Assembly: GCA_027605045.1 (NCBI GenBank)
Contig: JAQFWX010000003.1
Span: 2,644,927 to 2,708,926 of the forward strand
DNA from: Phallus indusiatus
Taxonomy: Eukaryota; Basidiomycota; Agaricomycetes; Phallales; Phallaceae
Direction of reading: 5' to 3'
DNA length: 64,000 bases
Shown: piece after piece, positions 12,608 through 25,347 of the stretch
Layout of the letters: every line of letters starts with the position of its first letter
Numbering within the stretch: position 1 is the first letter of the stretch
Translations under genes and position numbers: made by a program
The notes under the pieces: model-generated
What the model saw: only the letters and a program-made list of their open reading frames with translations
Told to the model about the DNA's origin: nothing
Database searches by the model: none

Positions 12608-15600
12608 ATGTCTAAACTACGCCCTAAAGCCAGCGAGGATACCCTTGATTCTCAACGTCCTATCTCGCCCTCCGCTTCCATTACTTCTCCTCGTTCTCAA
12701 CAGACAGTCGTACCTATGCGATTTGGTCCAGCGGTTACTGTTTCGAACGGAGAGCAAGAAAATATGCGTTCGCCACCTTTCAACAGCAAACGCAGTAGGA
12801 AACAAAGCGAGCAAAATGGCGGTGGCAACAGCAATAGCAACAGTAACAGTAACAGTAACAGTAACAACAACTCCAGCCTCAACTTTGCACCACCAACGTC
12901 TCCGAGTCAAAAAGGAGACGAGTCAGTTATATCCCCAACCTCTCGTACGATCGACAGTCTCTTGTTCAATCTCGCGACTACTTCCGGTGGCATCGCCCAA
13001 CATAGGCTTGTTGAAACATCATCTCCACATGGAACGTTTATATCTATGACACCAGGTGGACTTGACAATGTTACAGCATTATCTGGTGTGACTTCATATC
13101 TTCCATCCCCACAAACCGATATAAACACCCTTCCCGGTCGGCCTATTCCTCTCCCTTCTCGGCCTTCCAGTTTCAGCACGCGCACATCCCCGCTTCTCAC
13201 CAAAAACACACCACCAGTACCCACGACGACGACGACAACCGGGCCTCCTATAGAGCCAGGATTAGTAGCATCGTTGTCTAGCTCTTTCTCCACAAACGGT
13301 CCGGGTCTGGTCCAACAACCCCAGAATTTCATCCGCCCGCGTCAGTACTCGCATACTCCTTCTCCACCTGCGGCATTCTCAACTCCAGAAGGCGACGGCT
13401 CGAGATCTCCTACCGAAGTGTTCAGTGAAGTCGGCACCATCGGTGCAGTCCCGTCTTTGGCTTCTGAACTATCAACTCCACATACTACAACCACTGCTCT
13501 TCCTCCATTACCCGTAGCGGTTGACGGACTGAAAGATTTCATCCTACGTGAAACGCAGAACCGGTTTGCTTCTTCATCCCAAGGCGACTGTATGTCCTGT
13601 TCTTACTATTCCACCTTGCTCTTCTTTTGCGGGTTTCTCTTAGATTCGATTATTGATCTTGAGTCGTTGTTAGTTCCTTTCACAATGGAATACAGTACCA
13701 CCACTCCTAATCAGTCTCATTTCAACTCTGCCTATATGAATAATCAAATTGGGAGACCCAGGCAACCTTCGAATAACTCCGTTGTTAATGAAAAAAACTT
13801 CTCTTCTGAATCATCCTACGCCCGTCAGCGAAGGAATTTGTTAGATATATTGAGCAGGTTGCATAGCACCGGGTTAGTCATATTTATCCCCAGTCCTTCC
13901 GCTGACTACTTGCTGACGGATGAGCCTCAGTGTTCAAAATGATATCGACCTGCCTCAAATCGTGGTAATCGGCTCTCAGAGCGTGGGCAAATCATCCCTG
14001 ATTGAATCTATGTCTGGTGTATGTAATTATAGAAAATCGCAGCGCAGAGTTTTATATATACGTTCGTATTATAGATAACACACCCTCGAGACGCAGGTAC
14101 CTGCACAAGGTCTGCTGTCGTTCTTATTTTTCGCATAATGATTTTTTCGCTCATTTTTTTTTCGCAGGTGTCCACTTGAATGCCGCTTAGAGTATTCTAC
14201 GAAAACTTGGTCTTGCCGAATCTTCCTCCGTCTCGAACGAGATGCCATCACTGGAGCATTGCTTGATAAAGTCGTGGAACGTCAATTTGGACCTATCATT
14301 ACTAATTCGGCAGAGGTTGAAGGTGTCCTTCGTCGGGCTCAAAGAGCACTCCTGCGCCCTACATTGGACTACAAACTCTTCTTGAACGATCAGGATCTCA
14401 ATATTTCCGATCCTCCCGCGCTGTCATTCACGAGTAATTGTGTATGCATGCATATCACGGGACCCGATGTTCCCGATTTGTATTTTTATGATTTGCCTGG
14501 TATGTCTCAACTTTCTCTCTCGAACCATAGATTCTTTATTCAAAAACCGTCAACAGGTGTTATTGCTAACATTCGCGAGGGTGGAAACGTTAAAGATATC
14601 GAGATGGTACGCGAAATGGTAAAGAGTTATATATCTAGACCAAGCTGTCTCATATTGCTCGTCGTTTCTTGCGAAAGTAAGTTTCTACTTCAACTCCCGT
14701 TCAGCTTGTAGCCAATAATAATACTAACCTTCAATTTCGTAGCTGATTTCGAAAATCAAGGCGCTGGTCGTCTAGCTCTTGAAGCTGATCCAACGGGGCA
14801 GCGTATCATTGGTAAGAATTTCACACAAAGCTCGAAAATATCGTTGTTGATGCCCTTTTTTTTTCCGATACTCTCAGGCGTGCTAACTAAACCTGATCGT
14901 ATTGAAAACACTACGGGCGAGAAATGGGCGGCGGTTCTAAGAAACGAAGAAAACCGTTTGGCAAATGGGTGGTTTTGTGTTAAACAACCTGATCCACTCG
15001 AGCTTAGACAAGAAAAAATTACTTGGGAGGAGGCTCGTTCACGAGAAGAGGCATTCTTTTCTAATTCTGAACCGTGGAGATCTCTGGATGAACAGTTCCG
15101 TGTGCGACTTGGGTCGCTGAACTTGATTAGATTCTTAAGTAGACTTTTGTCCAGGTTTATTGCGCTAAGGTGGGCGATTTTTTAATTGTCAAAGACGACT
15201 TTCTAAGACCTATTTTTTCTCTTCTCTAGACTACCAGAGTTAGAAAAGGAGTTGGACAAAACGCTTGAGGACATTGGTCGCAGATTGGGAAATCTGCCAA
15301 TTGCAAGATATGAGGATCCTTGTGCGGAGCTTGTGGATTTGGTATTTGAATTCTCGAAAATCCTATCCAGAGACATTCGTGGCGCTCCTAGCCTTAGGTT
15401 TGACGGGAGCGCATCCCGTACACTTATGCAAAGTATCCGAATGGCGCAAATAAAACTTCGATCATCCGTGGTTCGCACCGCACCGAAATTCTGTCCTTGG
15501 TCCAAAAGAGACACCCCACCTGCTTCACCCAGCACGTCCTTGAGGACCGGCGTGGCTTCTATCTCCGGCTTGTCAGCTATTGGTGTTCCGATGACATGGG

Positions 15601-16707
15601 TAGCGGAGCCCGGGTTCTTAGTAATTGACGAACAACACCCCTTTGATGATCGTGTTGGGAGAGTGATGTATCTCGACGAAATTATGGAAATTATAGAACA
15701 GTTCGTGGTTTTTTTTTCCAAAGAACTTTGTACTTCCTGAGCACTTACTCTCGTCCAATGTGTAGATCTGTCACTCGGGAATTGCCAGGCGACTATCCGA
15801 CATACATTATAAAGGAAGAACTTATTAGAGTTGCGCTCAGGGCATGGCGGAAACCAATGGCGGAATATTTCGACACAGTTCATTACTTGCTAAGTGAACA
15901 TGTGAAAGTTATTGTAGACGAATGTTTTGCTGCTCATGCTCATACTGGCCTTCATACACGTGTCTTGTAAGTCGTGTCTTGAAAGCGCTGCTTGTTCCTT
16001 TTTGATCGCAAAAACAGATCCATTATACGGGATGAACTCCGTACACTTCGAGACCGAACCGTTCAGCGTTTGTATAACCTGTTCAATGTGGAAGGACTTC
16101 CGTTCACTTTGAATCATACATACTTGAAAGAGTACAAAGATAGGTTTCTTCAACACTATCGGGAGATTCGAAGAAAGTCGCGAGGACAAGACCTAGTTGT
16201 GCGACGTCTCACAGGCTCAGGGTCATCAGAACTTGAGCTTGACAGTATTGGGCAACAGAAGGGCCAAGAAGATCACAGCAAGGATCTCACCGCGCTGGTT
16301 GAGACACTGCAGAAACTTGGGTTGCCATGTACACCCGCGGATCTCCATCGTTTATTGCCGGAAGACGAGTGTGAGCCGGCGCTAGACATAATGGCGTCTG
16401 TTAGAGCGTATTTCCAAGGTCTGTATCATTCGTCTATGGTATACTTTATCTCATTTTGGTTTCCACAGTTGCGTTTCGCCGATTTATCGACCTCGTAGCT
16501 TTAGAAGTGGACGTCGAATTTGTCCGTGGTCTTGAAAGATCAATTCGCAGCGCCTTAATCACCGGACTTGACGTTCGGTCTCCTGAAAGGTGTGCTATGT
16601 GGCTTCAGGATTCGCCTGATATCGCTTCCCGACGGAAAGAGTTGCTCGCGACGAAACAGCGACTTGAAGCTGCTCGATCGGAGTTGTCGTCTTTCATGCT
16701 GGCTTAG
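12608..16707 (+). CDS. Dynamin superfamily GTPase with long N-terminal extension
   Basis: This is a membrane-remodelling GTPase of the dynamin/Mx class. Exons: 12608-13589, 13644-13872, 13931-14018, 14075-14109, 14168-14499, 14557-14676, 14743-14811, 14878-15169, 15230-15700, 15766-15966, 16018-16418, 16469-16707, giving 1152 residues. The G domain begins near residue 405: IVVIGSQSVGKSSLIESMSG (P-loop), then RDAGTCTRCPLECRL (switch I threonine), DLPG (G3) and TKPD (G4). A helical middle domain follows, and a GTPase-effector domain ends the protein (FRRFIDLVALEVDVEFVRGL, then ERCAMWLQDSPDIASRRKEL). The first 400 residues are Ser/Pro/Thr-rich with an Asn-Ser repeat and no domain I can name; family members usually lack such a leader. 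The intron at 15701 has a GTTCGT donor. The substrate membrane cannot be told from sequence. Confidence 0.92.
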
Positions 16708-17395
16708 ATTTGGGATAGTATGATCATCTACGTTCGACTTAATTATGCCATAAATGTGTATTCAAATATTTATTGATGGTCGATACAAATGCTTGAATAC
16801 TTGAATACATTATATGAATTCTTGGTCTTAGGGTTGCCCTTTATGGCTGATGGCTTGATTTCTTCACGCAACTGTGAAGTCGTAACACATCGGAGCTCAA
16901 TTGCAATTTAATACCGGAAAAGAAACGTCTCCTAAGTGACGTGTTATTACCGTACGTATCGATATAACTTCCATGTCGTTAATACGCTTTTTTTGTGAAA
17001 GCTCGTGGGATGGGTTCAAGGGTTCAAACCAATTATTTTGAGAACTTTGGGCGTCGATCAATGTCCTCAGTATTGTCTCTATGTCCCATTACAGTCAGTT
17101 TCCGTTCATCAGATCCAGCGGCTAAGACAGACCTCAGATCGACATCCGGAAGTTTATCCTTGTTTATTAATATACGTAACATCTTTGGCCGTTTCGTCAG
17201 CCCCACGAGGCGGATAAGTATGATCATAAAGCTCACAACGCGGACACGCGTCCGTGGCGTGTTTTTACCACCCGACTTTACAATTGACATCAATCGTTGA
17301 CCACCATCATTGAGCACTCCACACGAGTCAGTACTGGTCAGTACCACTTTAACGCCACTTATTTTGTTCTGAAACCAAGCATTTTTTTAGATAAG
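16708..17395. other. Intergenic region
   Basis: This is the 3' flank of the dynamin-like gene and the upstream region of the F-box gene. An in-frame extension of the F-box frame to 17297 has no ATG, and the region has no coding look. Confidence 0.5.
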
Positions 17396-18988
17396 ATGCT
17401 CACAGCAGATGACGAGACTCTGTCAACCCTTCGAAGTGACTATGTCCCAGATAGTACCGAATATTCAAACATTAGGGATTCTATCTCGACATTCGAAACC
17501 AGCATGAATGATATCAGCTCCAAATTAACCGATTTGCAAGCCCAAATGCAAGTTCTTAGGGAAGAAGAGAGGCGTATTGAGAAAGAATTGTTCCTTCGAC
17601 GAGCCTTAGTCGCGCCGATTCGCAAGTTAGTCCGGGTCCCCGAAGTACTTGCTGAAATATTTGAATATTGTCTCGACGATGTTCCCTCGTTTTCAGGCGA
17701 ACGTACTCCTTTACTCTTGACTCACATCTGTCGCCATTGGGGCGATCTGGCCAAGACGTGCCCGAGGCTATGGACACAAATCACCATTCCACACCACGCA
17801 GATAGCAGTGAAAATGTTCCACTTGCTACGTGGCTGGAACGATCCGGTCATCTCCCGCTTGACTTGTCGATTCGTGCCACGGGAAGACCGATAATCCTTG
17901 GAGATGAGGAACCCCAGCCAGAATCTCTAATTGGGGATCGCTTGGTTGAATGTAAAAAGTTATGCATCGTGGACTACCGTGGAGGCTACCTCGTGTCTAG
18001 ATTGCCCATTTCGAAGCCGTCTAGGTGGTCATCCCTGCAAACGCTGGTGTTGAAATGCACCAATCGGCCATTCGACGGTCTAAAAACGCAGGAGAACATC
18101 TGGGATCTTCCCTGTCTCACGACACTCGAGCTGCTAAATTCGCCGTTTATCATATCCGCCATTCGTTTCCCGCTACCACATCTACGAGAGTTACGTATGA
18201 CGGCCACCACCATACCTCATGACGTAATCCCCTACCGAATATGGCGGAAATTCTTCACGACCTGTACTTCCCTAGAGTTAGTCTACGTTCATATGGTATA
18301 TCTTAGCTATTCGGATACCGCCGCCGACGAGGAAGACGTTGACAAAAGGAAAGAGTCTGACACGATCACATGGTCACGTCTCCGCCGACTCAAGGTTTAT
18401 CTACCACAAAAATGTCATCGCAAGGATCTTGATTTCCTTCTCACGTTATTTTGCCCAAAATTGGAGTATCTTCAAGTTGATGGTTATCGATGGGTGGACG
18501 GCTTCTCAGTTTTCAACGCCGTTCATAATGTCATTTCTAATTGTCACCATTCTCTTCAACGCCTAACTATGAAGTCTGTTGACTTTTCAATAGACGAAGC
18601 CATACAAATCCTTAAACTTTGCGAAAACGTTTCAAGGATGAAATTATCCTCCAAGGTTATCTTAAGAGCCCTGATACCAGATAAAGGTTCCCCGCCAGAG
18701 GAGTGGCTATGCCCGAAGCTGAAACGCTTGAAGTTTATTTATGATTCGGCCGCGAGCATGGACTTCTTGGAATTAGTTGAGCGAAGGAGCGCCCCCGATG
18801 ATTTGCGCTATCGCAATGCTACTTCCTCGATTCATTTTCTAGAGAGAGTAGAAGCTCATGTGAGGGATCCTGGAGCATGGACTGTGGTTGGAGGTCTCCT
18901 CGGCCGTATCAAGCGATTTCGTCGGGCAAGACCTGACGTTCCCATATTAGGGCTCGATCGTTATATGGACGAGGCTGATGAAGAATGA
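17396..18988 (+). CDS. F-box-like protein with leucine-rich C-terminal region
   Basis: This is an intronless frame of 530 residues from the first ATG. Residues 10-65 are predicted coiled coil (heptad pattern with LTDLQAQMQVLREEERRIEKE, given here only as its hydrophobic/charged spacing). An F-box-like segment follows with the agaricomycete signature VRVPEVLAEIFEYCLDD, then LLLTHICRHWGDLAKTCPRL and W. The remaining 350 residues have irregular Leu-rich spacing, as in F-box/LRR substrate receptors. Such proteins are expanded in mushroom-forming fungi and are thought to feed substrates to SCF ubiquitin ligases; the target here is unknown. The gene is convergent with the MFS gene, 185 bp away. Confidence 0.85.
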   Translation: MLTADDETLSTLRSDYVPDSTEYSNIRDSISTFETSMNDISSKLTDLQAQMQVLREEERRIEKELFLRRALVAPIRKLVRVPEVLAEIFEYCLDDVPSFSGERTPLLLTHICRHWGDLAKTCPRLWTQITIPHHADSSENVPLATWLERSGHLPLDLSIRATGRPIILGDEEPQPESLIGDRLVECKKLCIVDYRGGYLVSRLPISKPSRWSSLQTLVLKCTNRPFDGLKTQENIWDLPCLTTLELLNSPFIISAIRFPLPHLRELRMTATTIPHDVIPYRIWRKFFTTCTSLELVYVHMVYLSYSDTAADEEDVDKRKESDTITWSRLRRLKVYLPQKCHRKDLDFLLTLFCPKLEYLQVDGYRWVDGFSVFNAVHNVISNCHHSLQRLTMKSVDFSIDEAIQILKLCENVSRMKLSSKVILRALIPDKGSPPEEWLCPKLKRLKFIYDSAASMDFLELVERRSAPDDLRYRNATSSIHFLERVEAHVRDPGAWTVVGGLLGRIKRFRRARPDVPILGLDRYMDEADEE

Positions 18989-19173
18989 TCTTTTACTCCT
19001 TTTCCTCATGTGCTTTACGTTGTCATTATTGTCATTTAGCTACTCTTGGAATTGAATTCCTTGGTTTGTTACGTGTCTCTAGCAAGACAGCCTTTTCTGG
19101 TAACTTGTGATCGTTGCGAATGCTCAGTTCAATGAGAGATATATTTAAAAGAGTGTGAAATTAATAAAAAGAT

Positions 19174-21149
19174 TTAAACACGCCAGGTTCCCTTATTTCG
19201 AACAAGGAGCTGTCGAGAAACGATAATGAAGAGAGCACCCAACGAGATAAATGCCTATTAAGCCAAATTTACAACCGGAATAACGACGAAAAAAAAAAAC
19301 TTACTCCTGAAACACATATGGCGTTCACCCAGTTATATCTCGGAGAATGTAATACCACACCCGCTACTGGGTTGGCGACTAGAAGGAAAAAGCTTTCCGC
19401 AGTTAATGTAAACCCAATTCTGAGACTGAGAAGCATGAGTTGAGTAATGAGCGAGACTTTAAAAAGTATCGAACCCATAGTCATTGGAATTGCGATCCAT
19501 ATAAGATGATGAGGTAGCTTGGGCGACGGAAGAAACTGGCGCGGGTGAAGTTAGAAGAATAAATACGGGAACCTGTGTGATAAGCTGTTCTCACAAGCTC
19601 CTAGGAAAAAGCCATATAATATGGTGAATGTGATTAATCCTCCGACAGACGTTGCGGTAATCATGGTAAAAATCAGTCCTCCACAGAGAAGGGTAACTGG
19701 GATTATAACTAAAACGAGATATTGTTATGCAAAAGGGAGGCGTGTCAACGAAAATACCATTAACAGGGCCATACGTATCGGCGAAATAACCAGGGACGAT
19801 TCGTCCTACAGTACCTGACAAGTTGAGGATAGGTATCTGATGAACAACGATGGATGATTTGTTCTTCTCTCTCGGACAACCTAAGGACACATACTGAGTA
19901 AAATGCTAAGTCTGATGATATGTTGTGCAGTATGGCGAAGAGCTGGGTAAAAAAAACTTTGCGATACGGTGTTAAAAGAAGCCTCTATCTGAGAAAGCAG
20001 ATTACAACGCACAAGGAAAGTAAACGCCCCACAATGAAAGGCACAAGCTAGTGAAGTTAATAACCAGAATGGGATTTTTACTGACTTTGCATACCCAAAA
20101 ATTCCGATCACAAAAGGAAAGTCCGTCGCTAGACTCATAAAACTGGCTCTACTAGCATCTGCTTCCGTTGACCCTCCAGGTTCGCCTTTCGTTGTTATGA
20201 CGGGGAGCATCCACATTATTATATTGGAAATAACAAGCAGAGCGATGAAAATAAACCCAAACAATCTATGAACACAATTGTAATCTCATATTTAAATAGC
20301 TGCTCATTCTCAGTATTTACCTTATACTTCCAGCGAAGCCGACTTTACCATTGAATAAGTAGTTCAAACCTATTGTTTGGCTGATACCACCAACGGAGGC
20401 ACCTAGAGTCATTTATAAGAGGTATCGCATGGAAGATTGATGATCGATACGTTACCAACACCGGCGAGACCCAGAGCGACAGCCCTTCTTCGAATGAAGT
20501 ATTTGAAACATACGGATAGTGATGGCAAATAAAGCAACCCCATACTTATGCCAACACCGACACCCTGTGAGAGGAAGACCTGATAGTAATGTTGAGGTTT
20601 GGCTAAAGAAAGCATAAAATATCTATCGCATGTTCATGAGGTAACCACAAAGAAATTGACATGAGCGCGTACGAAAAGATGTAAATGATCGATCCACTAA
20701 GGAACATGTGCTTAAAGTATCCTTTATCAAATAGTCTACCAGCGGGAAGACCCAGAAAGAAGATACAGAACAGTTGGACACTGCCGATCCAGGATATTTG
20801 AGAAGGAGTGAATTCGTTGAGGTATACTCTCTGCAAGTTGACTTGAGATTTTGCTTCGTCTGTTCTCTGTTTCAAAAGTTACGCACTGTATAATAATCCT
20901 GGTAGACGCCAAATGCTTGAACAGAACCCATCGTGGTGAATGTAGAGATCGCGCTGATAAAAGTGTCATTGACAAGGTAATGGAGCTGTGGAGAAAAATG
21001 TATTACCATCCTAAGATCGTCAACCAGCCCTTTGGACTTCCTTCTAGACCCGAAAAACTTGAGACATCAGCTTCGATAGTTTTTTCGCTAACGGACTCGA
21101 ACGTTATGTCTGTTGAGTTGGATTGTTCAGCGCAAATTGTACTAGACAT
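19174..21149 (-). CDS. MFS transporter, monocarboxylate/riboflavin-permease (MCH) type
   Basis: This is a plasma-membrane major facilitator with about 12 spans. Exons: 21007-21149, 20887-20953, 20673-20830, 20456-20622, 20321-20402, 20006-20265, 19895-19956, 19758-19836, 19595-19708, 19475-19535, 19305-19425, 19174-19254, giving 464 residues. Diagnostic pieces across junctions: GSVQAFGVYQDYYT, RVYLNEFTPSQISWIGSVQ, FMLSLAKPQHYYQVFLSQG, GLAGVGASVGGISQ, FFFTQLFAILHNISSDLAFY, GRIVPGYFADTYGPVN and GLRIGFTLTAESFFLLVANP. The 45-residue N-terminus is acidic and cytosolic. The substrate cannot be told; relatives include monocarboxylate and riboflavin carriers. The intron at 19426-19474 has a GTTCGA donor. 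The boundary at 20005 is the least certain, because a GTGCGT donor 7 bases upstream is an alternative. Confidence 0.88.
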
Positions 21150-22403
21150 TTCAAGGAGTGTGAGAGTGGTCGATAAGTAAAGAAAAGTTAAGAAAACTGT
21201 TCCTACGATAATGATTTATAGGTGCCAGATATGTAGGGATACCGTTGCTCGCCGGAAACGAAGAAGCTTCGACTCAAATTGTTTCTGTGGCCCAAAGTCC
21301 GGAGTTGTTCAGCCGACAGTGTGGATCAGATTGAAGCACAACAAGTTGAATATTAACTGTTAAAAAGCCGATTTTCAACATTTTCGTAGTTTCATCTTCA
21401 AATAGTGGTCGAGAGAGTTTGAACAAGTAAAATAAGTCACTTTTTTCCGACAGTCATATTCTGATAGCAATCTAGATGGTATAATTCAGGGATGGCAGGG
21501 GTGGTGGGTACACAGCAAGGCGTACTCTTACCTGTTGAGCCAGAATTCAAAGTCAAACCGGAAAGAAACAGCACCGAATAAAGAAGCGATGCGAACAGTG
21601 ACATGTCGCAAAAATCGAAAGTGCCCTAATATGGGCATATCAGCCTGTAACAGACTGGCTCCCTGACGCAGTCAATTCTATTCTTTCATCAAAAGAGTGT
21701 ACTATTTAGAAAAGAACGAAAACACCAATCGCGCTTAGTAGACGAACGCTGATGAAGACTGGTGTGCCAAAAGGATTCATGACAGTTGTAACTCCGCCGC
21801 TTTTCGCCGCGCTGCCAGTTGACCTTTGCTTGCTACAGTAACAAACCTTTTTCGTATTCAAGCAATATCTACACCCAAGATCCTATGCTGAGTTTATCTT
21901 CTCCTTTCGTTTATTTCGGACAAAGGCCTCAATACAAAAGGCAACGCAACGCCAGTATTATGTGTATGCACACGCATGTTTACCTGTCATCCCGCCGAAT
22001 AAGCAAGGACAAACGTGCAAAATTTATTCGACTTTGTCTCAATCACGATCGCTCGAAAATCTTTTCTCGTAAATATATATAAATGAAGCACAGATTTCGC
22101 GTCGGGACGACGGTCAACATTTCTTTCGCTCTGTAAGTAGCTGATCATAGATGGCTGACTACTAAGGGTTGCATCCCTTGAGTAATACTACAAATCTATT
22201 CATATGAGAGCAATGCAAATTGATAACAAACAGATAAAAGAAAGGTACGGTGCTATAGTAAAATTAAAAATCATGCAAACCAAAACAGTGACCAAGCGAA
22301 AGTATTCCTGAGCTAAGTGACCAAATGCCGCATGCGCCAGCTAGAAATCGAGGTATTGTGAGACCGACAGTTATCTAAACCATGCATGAATGGAACACCC
22401 ACA
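21150..22403. other. Intergenic region, no gene seen
   Basis: About 1.25 kb lies between the MFS transporter start and the 3' end of the Mub1-like gene. Frames here are short and without recognisable content. The region nearest 21150 should hold the MFS promoter. No tRNA-like cloverleaf was recognised. Confidence 0.45.
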
Positions 22404-24084
22404 TCATTCTATCACGTCATCCAGTAGTTCAGTGACCGTCCTACCACCAGACTCTGAAACAGCAAATCCTCGCATGACGCTAGGTAAATCTGTGGTGGAA
22501 AGCGAGCGACCAACGATCTCCGTTATCGAGGTGTCGTCACCAGTTAAAGCACTGAAAGCACCAGTTTGAGCACGCAGATTTAAGTACGGCGCATGAAATA
22601 CCGACATCGTATCGATTGCCTCGGTTGTAGCATTCCCAGCTTGTGCACTTGTCGCCGTCGCATCAGAATGATGTAGTTGCAGAGAAGTGTTATCCGACCA
22701 TCTGTTAGTCTGAGAAGACGTAGAAGCTTCTGATTGAGAGGATACTCGACCGCTAGTGGATGGCGGCGACGTCGACGGGGGTGGGTACGCTCTTTCTGAT
22801 TGCATTACTACATCGGCTCCATCGGGTCGGTTTTGAGTGGGTGTATTGAAGACTTCACTTGCAGTGGCGGCAGCACCTAACTCTCCGGTATGGGATGGTA
22901 ATATGTCCAATACTGGACCCCTAGGTCGCTGCGCCGCATTTGACCGAGAAGGGTGAGATTGGCAGTTGCAGTGGGATCAAGGACGTTTCGTGTCTCATCT
23001 CGTTCTCGCTCTCTTTCTCGTTCTCGTTGACCTGTGCCGACGGACAGAACAGGTATACCAATAACTGAAGTATTGATTCCATCCGGCTCCTCTTCCTTGA
23101 CACAGCACCAAAACCTATGACCTTCACTCCATGCTCGACTTTGACATTCTTTTCCACAATATTTTGCCTTCCTACATCGTCGACATTTTGCAAATTCACG
23201 CGGAAACTTCTCCCATTTGCCGCATTGAACATTGGCACACTGCCGGATACCGCCCCGAGAATCGTCTTTCCGACATGCATTTCGCATGACAACGCCAGCC
23301 CAATATTGAATTTCGTCAGGAAGTACGGGTGGAGGATTGGGTAGATGTGACTCAGAGGCGGACGGTCGAAAGGTGAAACGCTCAACTAGCGAGAAAATGT
23401 TGGTTGACTGTAAAAGAGACGGGGTAGATCTTGAAGGGGGATGAAATAGCTGAGGAGCATTCGGATCGTCTGTAGAGAGCGAATCCAATTGTCCTGTCGG
23501 GATATTCGCACTAGCAGGCCTTTTGTCTTTTCTCCCAGTGAAGGTTCTGAAGAAGCTCGAATTAGGCAGAGACGCTAACGACTCGGATCCTTTAGAATGT
23601 GGCGGAGCGGCACTGGCATTGGGTTGCATTGTCTGATCAAACAGTTAAAAGTAAAATCTAAGCAAAATAACAAACACACACTTTTAGAACAGGGTTGAAG
23701 ACCTCTCGTGGTTTATAGAACGCCTGCCTAACATGAGGGTATTTGCTTAAATAGGCCAATAGCTGCAATGATAGTAAGACGTCTTCTTCTTTATAAGGCC
23801 CTGCGTCATGTCGGGCCATAGATGATGACGTATGGGATGTGGGAATGCCTGGAATCATGTTCATGTGTGTTCGTGGGTGCGGCGGAGGGATAAACGGTCT
23901 CTGGGTAGGATTGATGTGGGTACGCTGATGAAGGTTAGCGATGGTAGGTTGTCTCGGGGGTATGAGGTGAGGACCGGCATCCGGCAAAGCAGTTAATGGT
24001 GCTCGCGGTGTAAGATCTTCGGATCGTTCTAACGGTCGTTCTTGTTCACGATCGCGTTCCCGGCCTTGCGGTTGTTCCAACTGT

Positions 24085-24117
<33 letters not shown>

Positions 24118-25347
24118 AGTACCAATTCCCTAGCGCCAATCCCCAACTCTCTACCATTGATGTCCACGGCAATTCCTTCAGGATCGACATTTACACCGAC
24201 CCCGACCCCAACCCCAACTCCGACACCCATCAGGAGGTCCATATTCAGACCAAGACCAGGTTCTAGAATAGTCATACCGACATCCACCTGCGGGGAGGCT
24301 GTATGATAGAAGCAGACTGAGAAGCGTCATTACGGTCAGCATCTTCCATTTCAACATCGGCGTCACTTTCTGCTTCAGTATCTGTGCGGCCATTCGAGGT
24401 AGATCGTCCAGCACGGGTTTGTTCATCGGCAGAAGAGGTGGCGTTGTCGTTAGCCACGGATGAGGGTCTGCTATTGCGGAGAGGACTTGAATCATTGCTA
24501 CGAGAGCGCGAGTTCCCTGCTGAGTTCGGTTCATTAGGTACTCTGGTATCAGGAGGTCTGGCTGAAATCGTTCGTTGCGGAAAAATGGGAAGGGGGCGAG
24601 CAGTGTTCGGAACTTCATCATCCAACCAGGTGCTCCCACGGGGTAACGGCGGTAATGACAGGGAGATAGGCATTACATGTCTGGCTTCTTCCTGCGCTAC
24701 TAGAGCCATCCGCCTGGCATGCCTAACTTCCCGACTCTCCCTCGGAAGACCACTTGCACTTGAGCTGGGAAGGATCGCGAACCCACGACTAGTTAACCAA
24801 GCTTCAAGGATGCAACCAATGACATCTAAAGCGCCAGCTTGGACGACTCGGGCTCGAATAGGCTCTGAACCCCTAACACCGATATTGACAATACATTGTA
24901 AAGCAAGACTGAACCTATACGCCGCAGCGCGGTCAAACGGTCGTCGAGGATCATGAATGGGAGGCCCTATGGGCGTATTCGAGTTGGAATGCAAGGCATT
25001 GGATGAAGAGGGGGTGAGGAGTCCGTAAAACTGGGTCGGTGGTTCGGGAAGGGGTGGATTAGAACAGAAATCCCGTAGGATACGTATAAGACGTTCTAGA
25101 CCACCATCCATGACTAAAATTTCCCTGATGCGAGGCGAAGTAGAGCTTAGAGTCGTAAGATGGCTTAAAGAGTTGAAGAGTGGCAGAGGCGACGAGGTAT
25201 CCAATGCTGTGAATTGACTGCTCAGAAAAAAAGACAACTGATGAATAGGTAAGTGGAAAGATAAATACCTCGTCTGTCATATAATTGAGATGAGATACAA
25301 ACACATGCTCTGTTTTGCGCAGGAAATGCAAAATTTGACTCTCTCAT
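22404..25347 (-). CDS. mub1: Mub1/samB-type MYND zinc-finger protein
   Basis: This is the adaptor partner of the Ubr2 ubiquitin ligase in yeast (Mub1); the Aspergillus homologue samB affects morphogenesis. Exons: 25269-25347, 24367-25206, 23682-24316, 22985-23632, 22404-22928, giving 908 residues. It starts MRESNFAFPAQNRACVCIS, followed by SSTSPRIREILVMDGGLERL. A MYND finger (QCANVQCGKWEKFPREFAKC, then RRCRKAKYCGKECQ, SRAW, H and C) follows the block NIFSLVERFTFRPSASESH. It ends TVTELLDDVIE. A Gly-Val repeat and a poly-Gln tract (24089-24118) lie in the middle. The junction 24317-24366 is my best guess: it restores frame and has a CTGAC branch site, but the sequence there is low in complexity. 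The other junctions are well supported. Confidence 0.9.
24089..24118 (-). repeat. CAG/CAA (poly-Gln) repeat in mub1
   Basis: A GCT/GTT triplet run on the plus strand encodes about ten consecutive glutamines, next to a Gly-Val dipeptide repeat encoded at about 24183-24230. Both are in coding sequence and likely to vary in length between strains. Confidence 0.8.

Noticed and set aside
20851..21180. 109-codon plus-strand frame
   Set aside because: It lies antisense to the first exons of the MFS transporter, whose spliced protein matches its family closely.
22877..22984. Stop at 22877 as the true end of the Mub1-like protein
   Set aside because: A 56-bp intron (22929-22984) with standard ends restores a long frame ending TELLDDVIE, so the first stop is intronic read-through.
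24384..24956. 190-codon plus-strand frame
   Set aside because: It is antisense to the Mub1-like gene and contains no motif.
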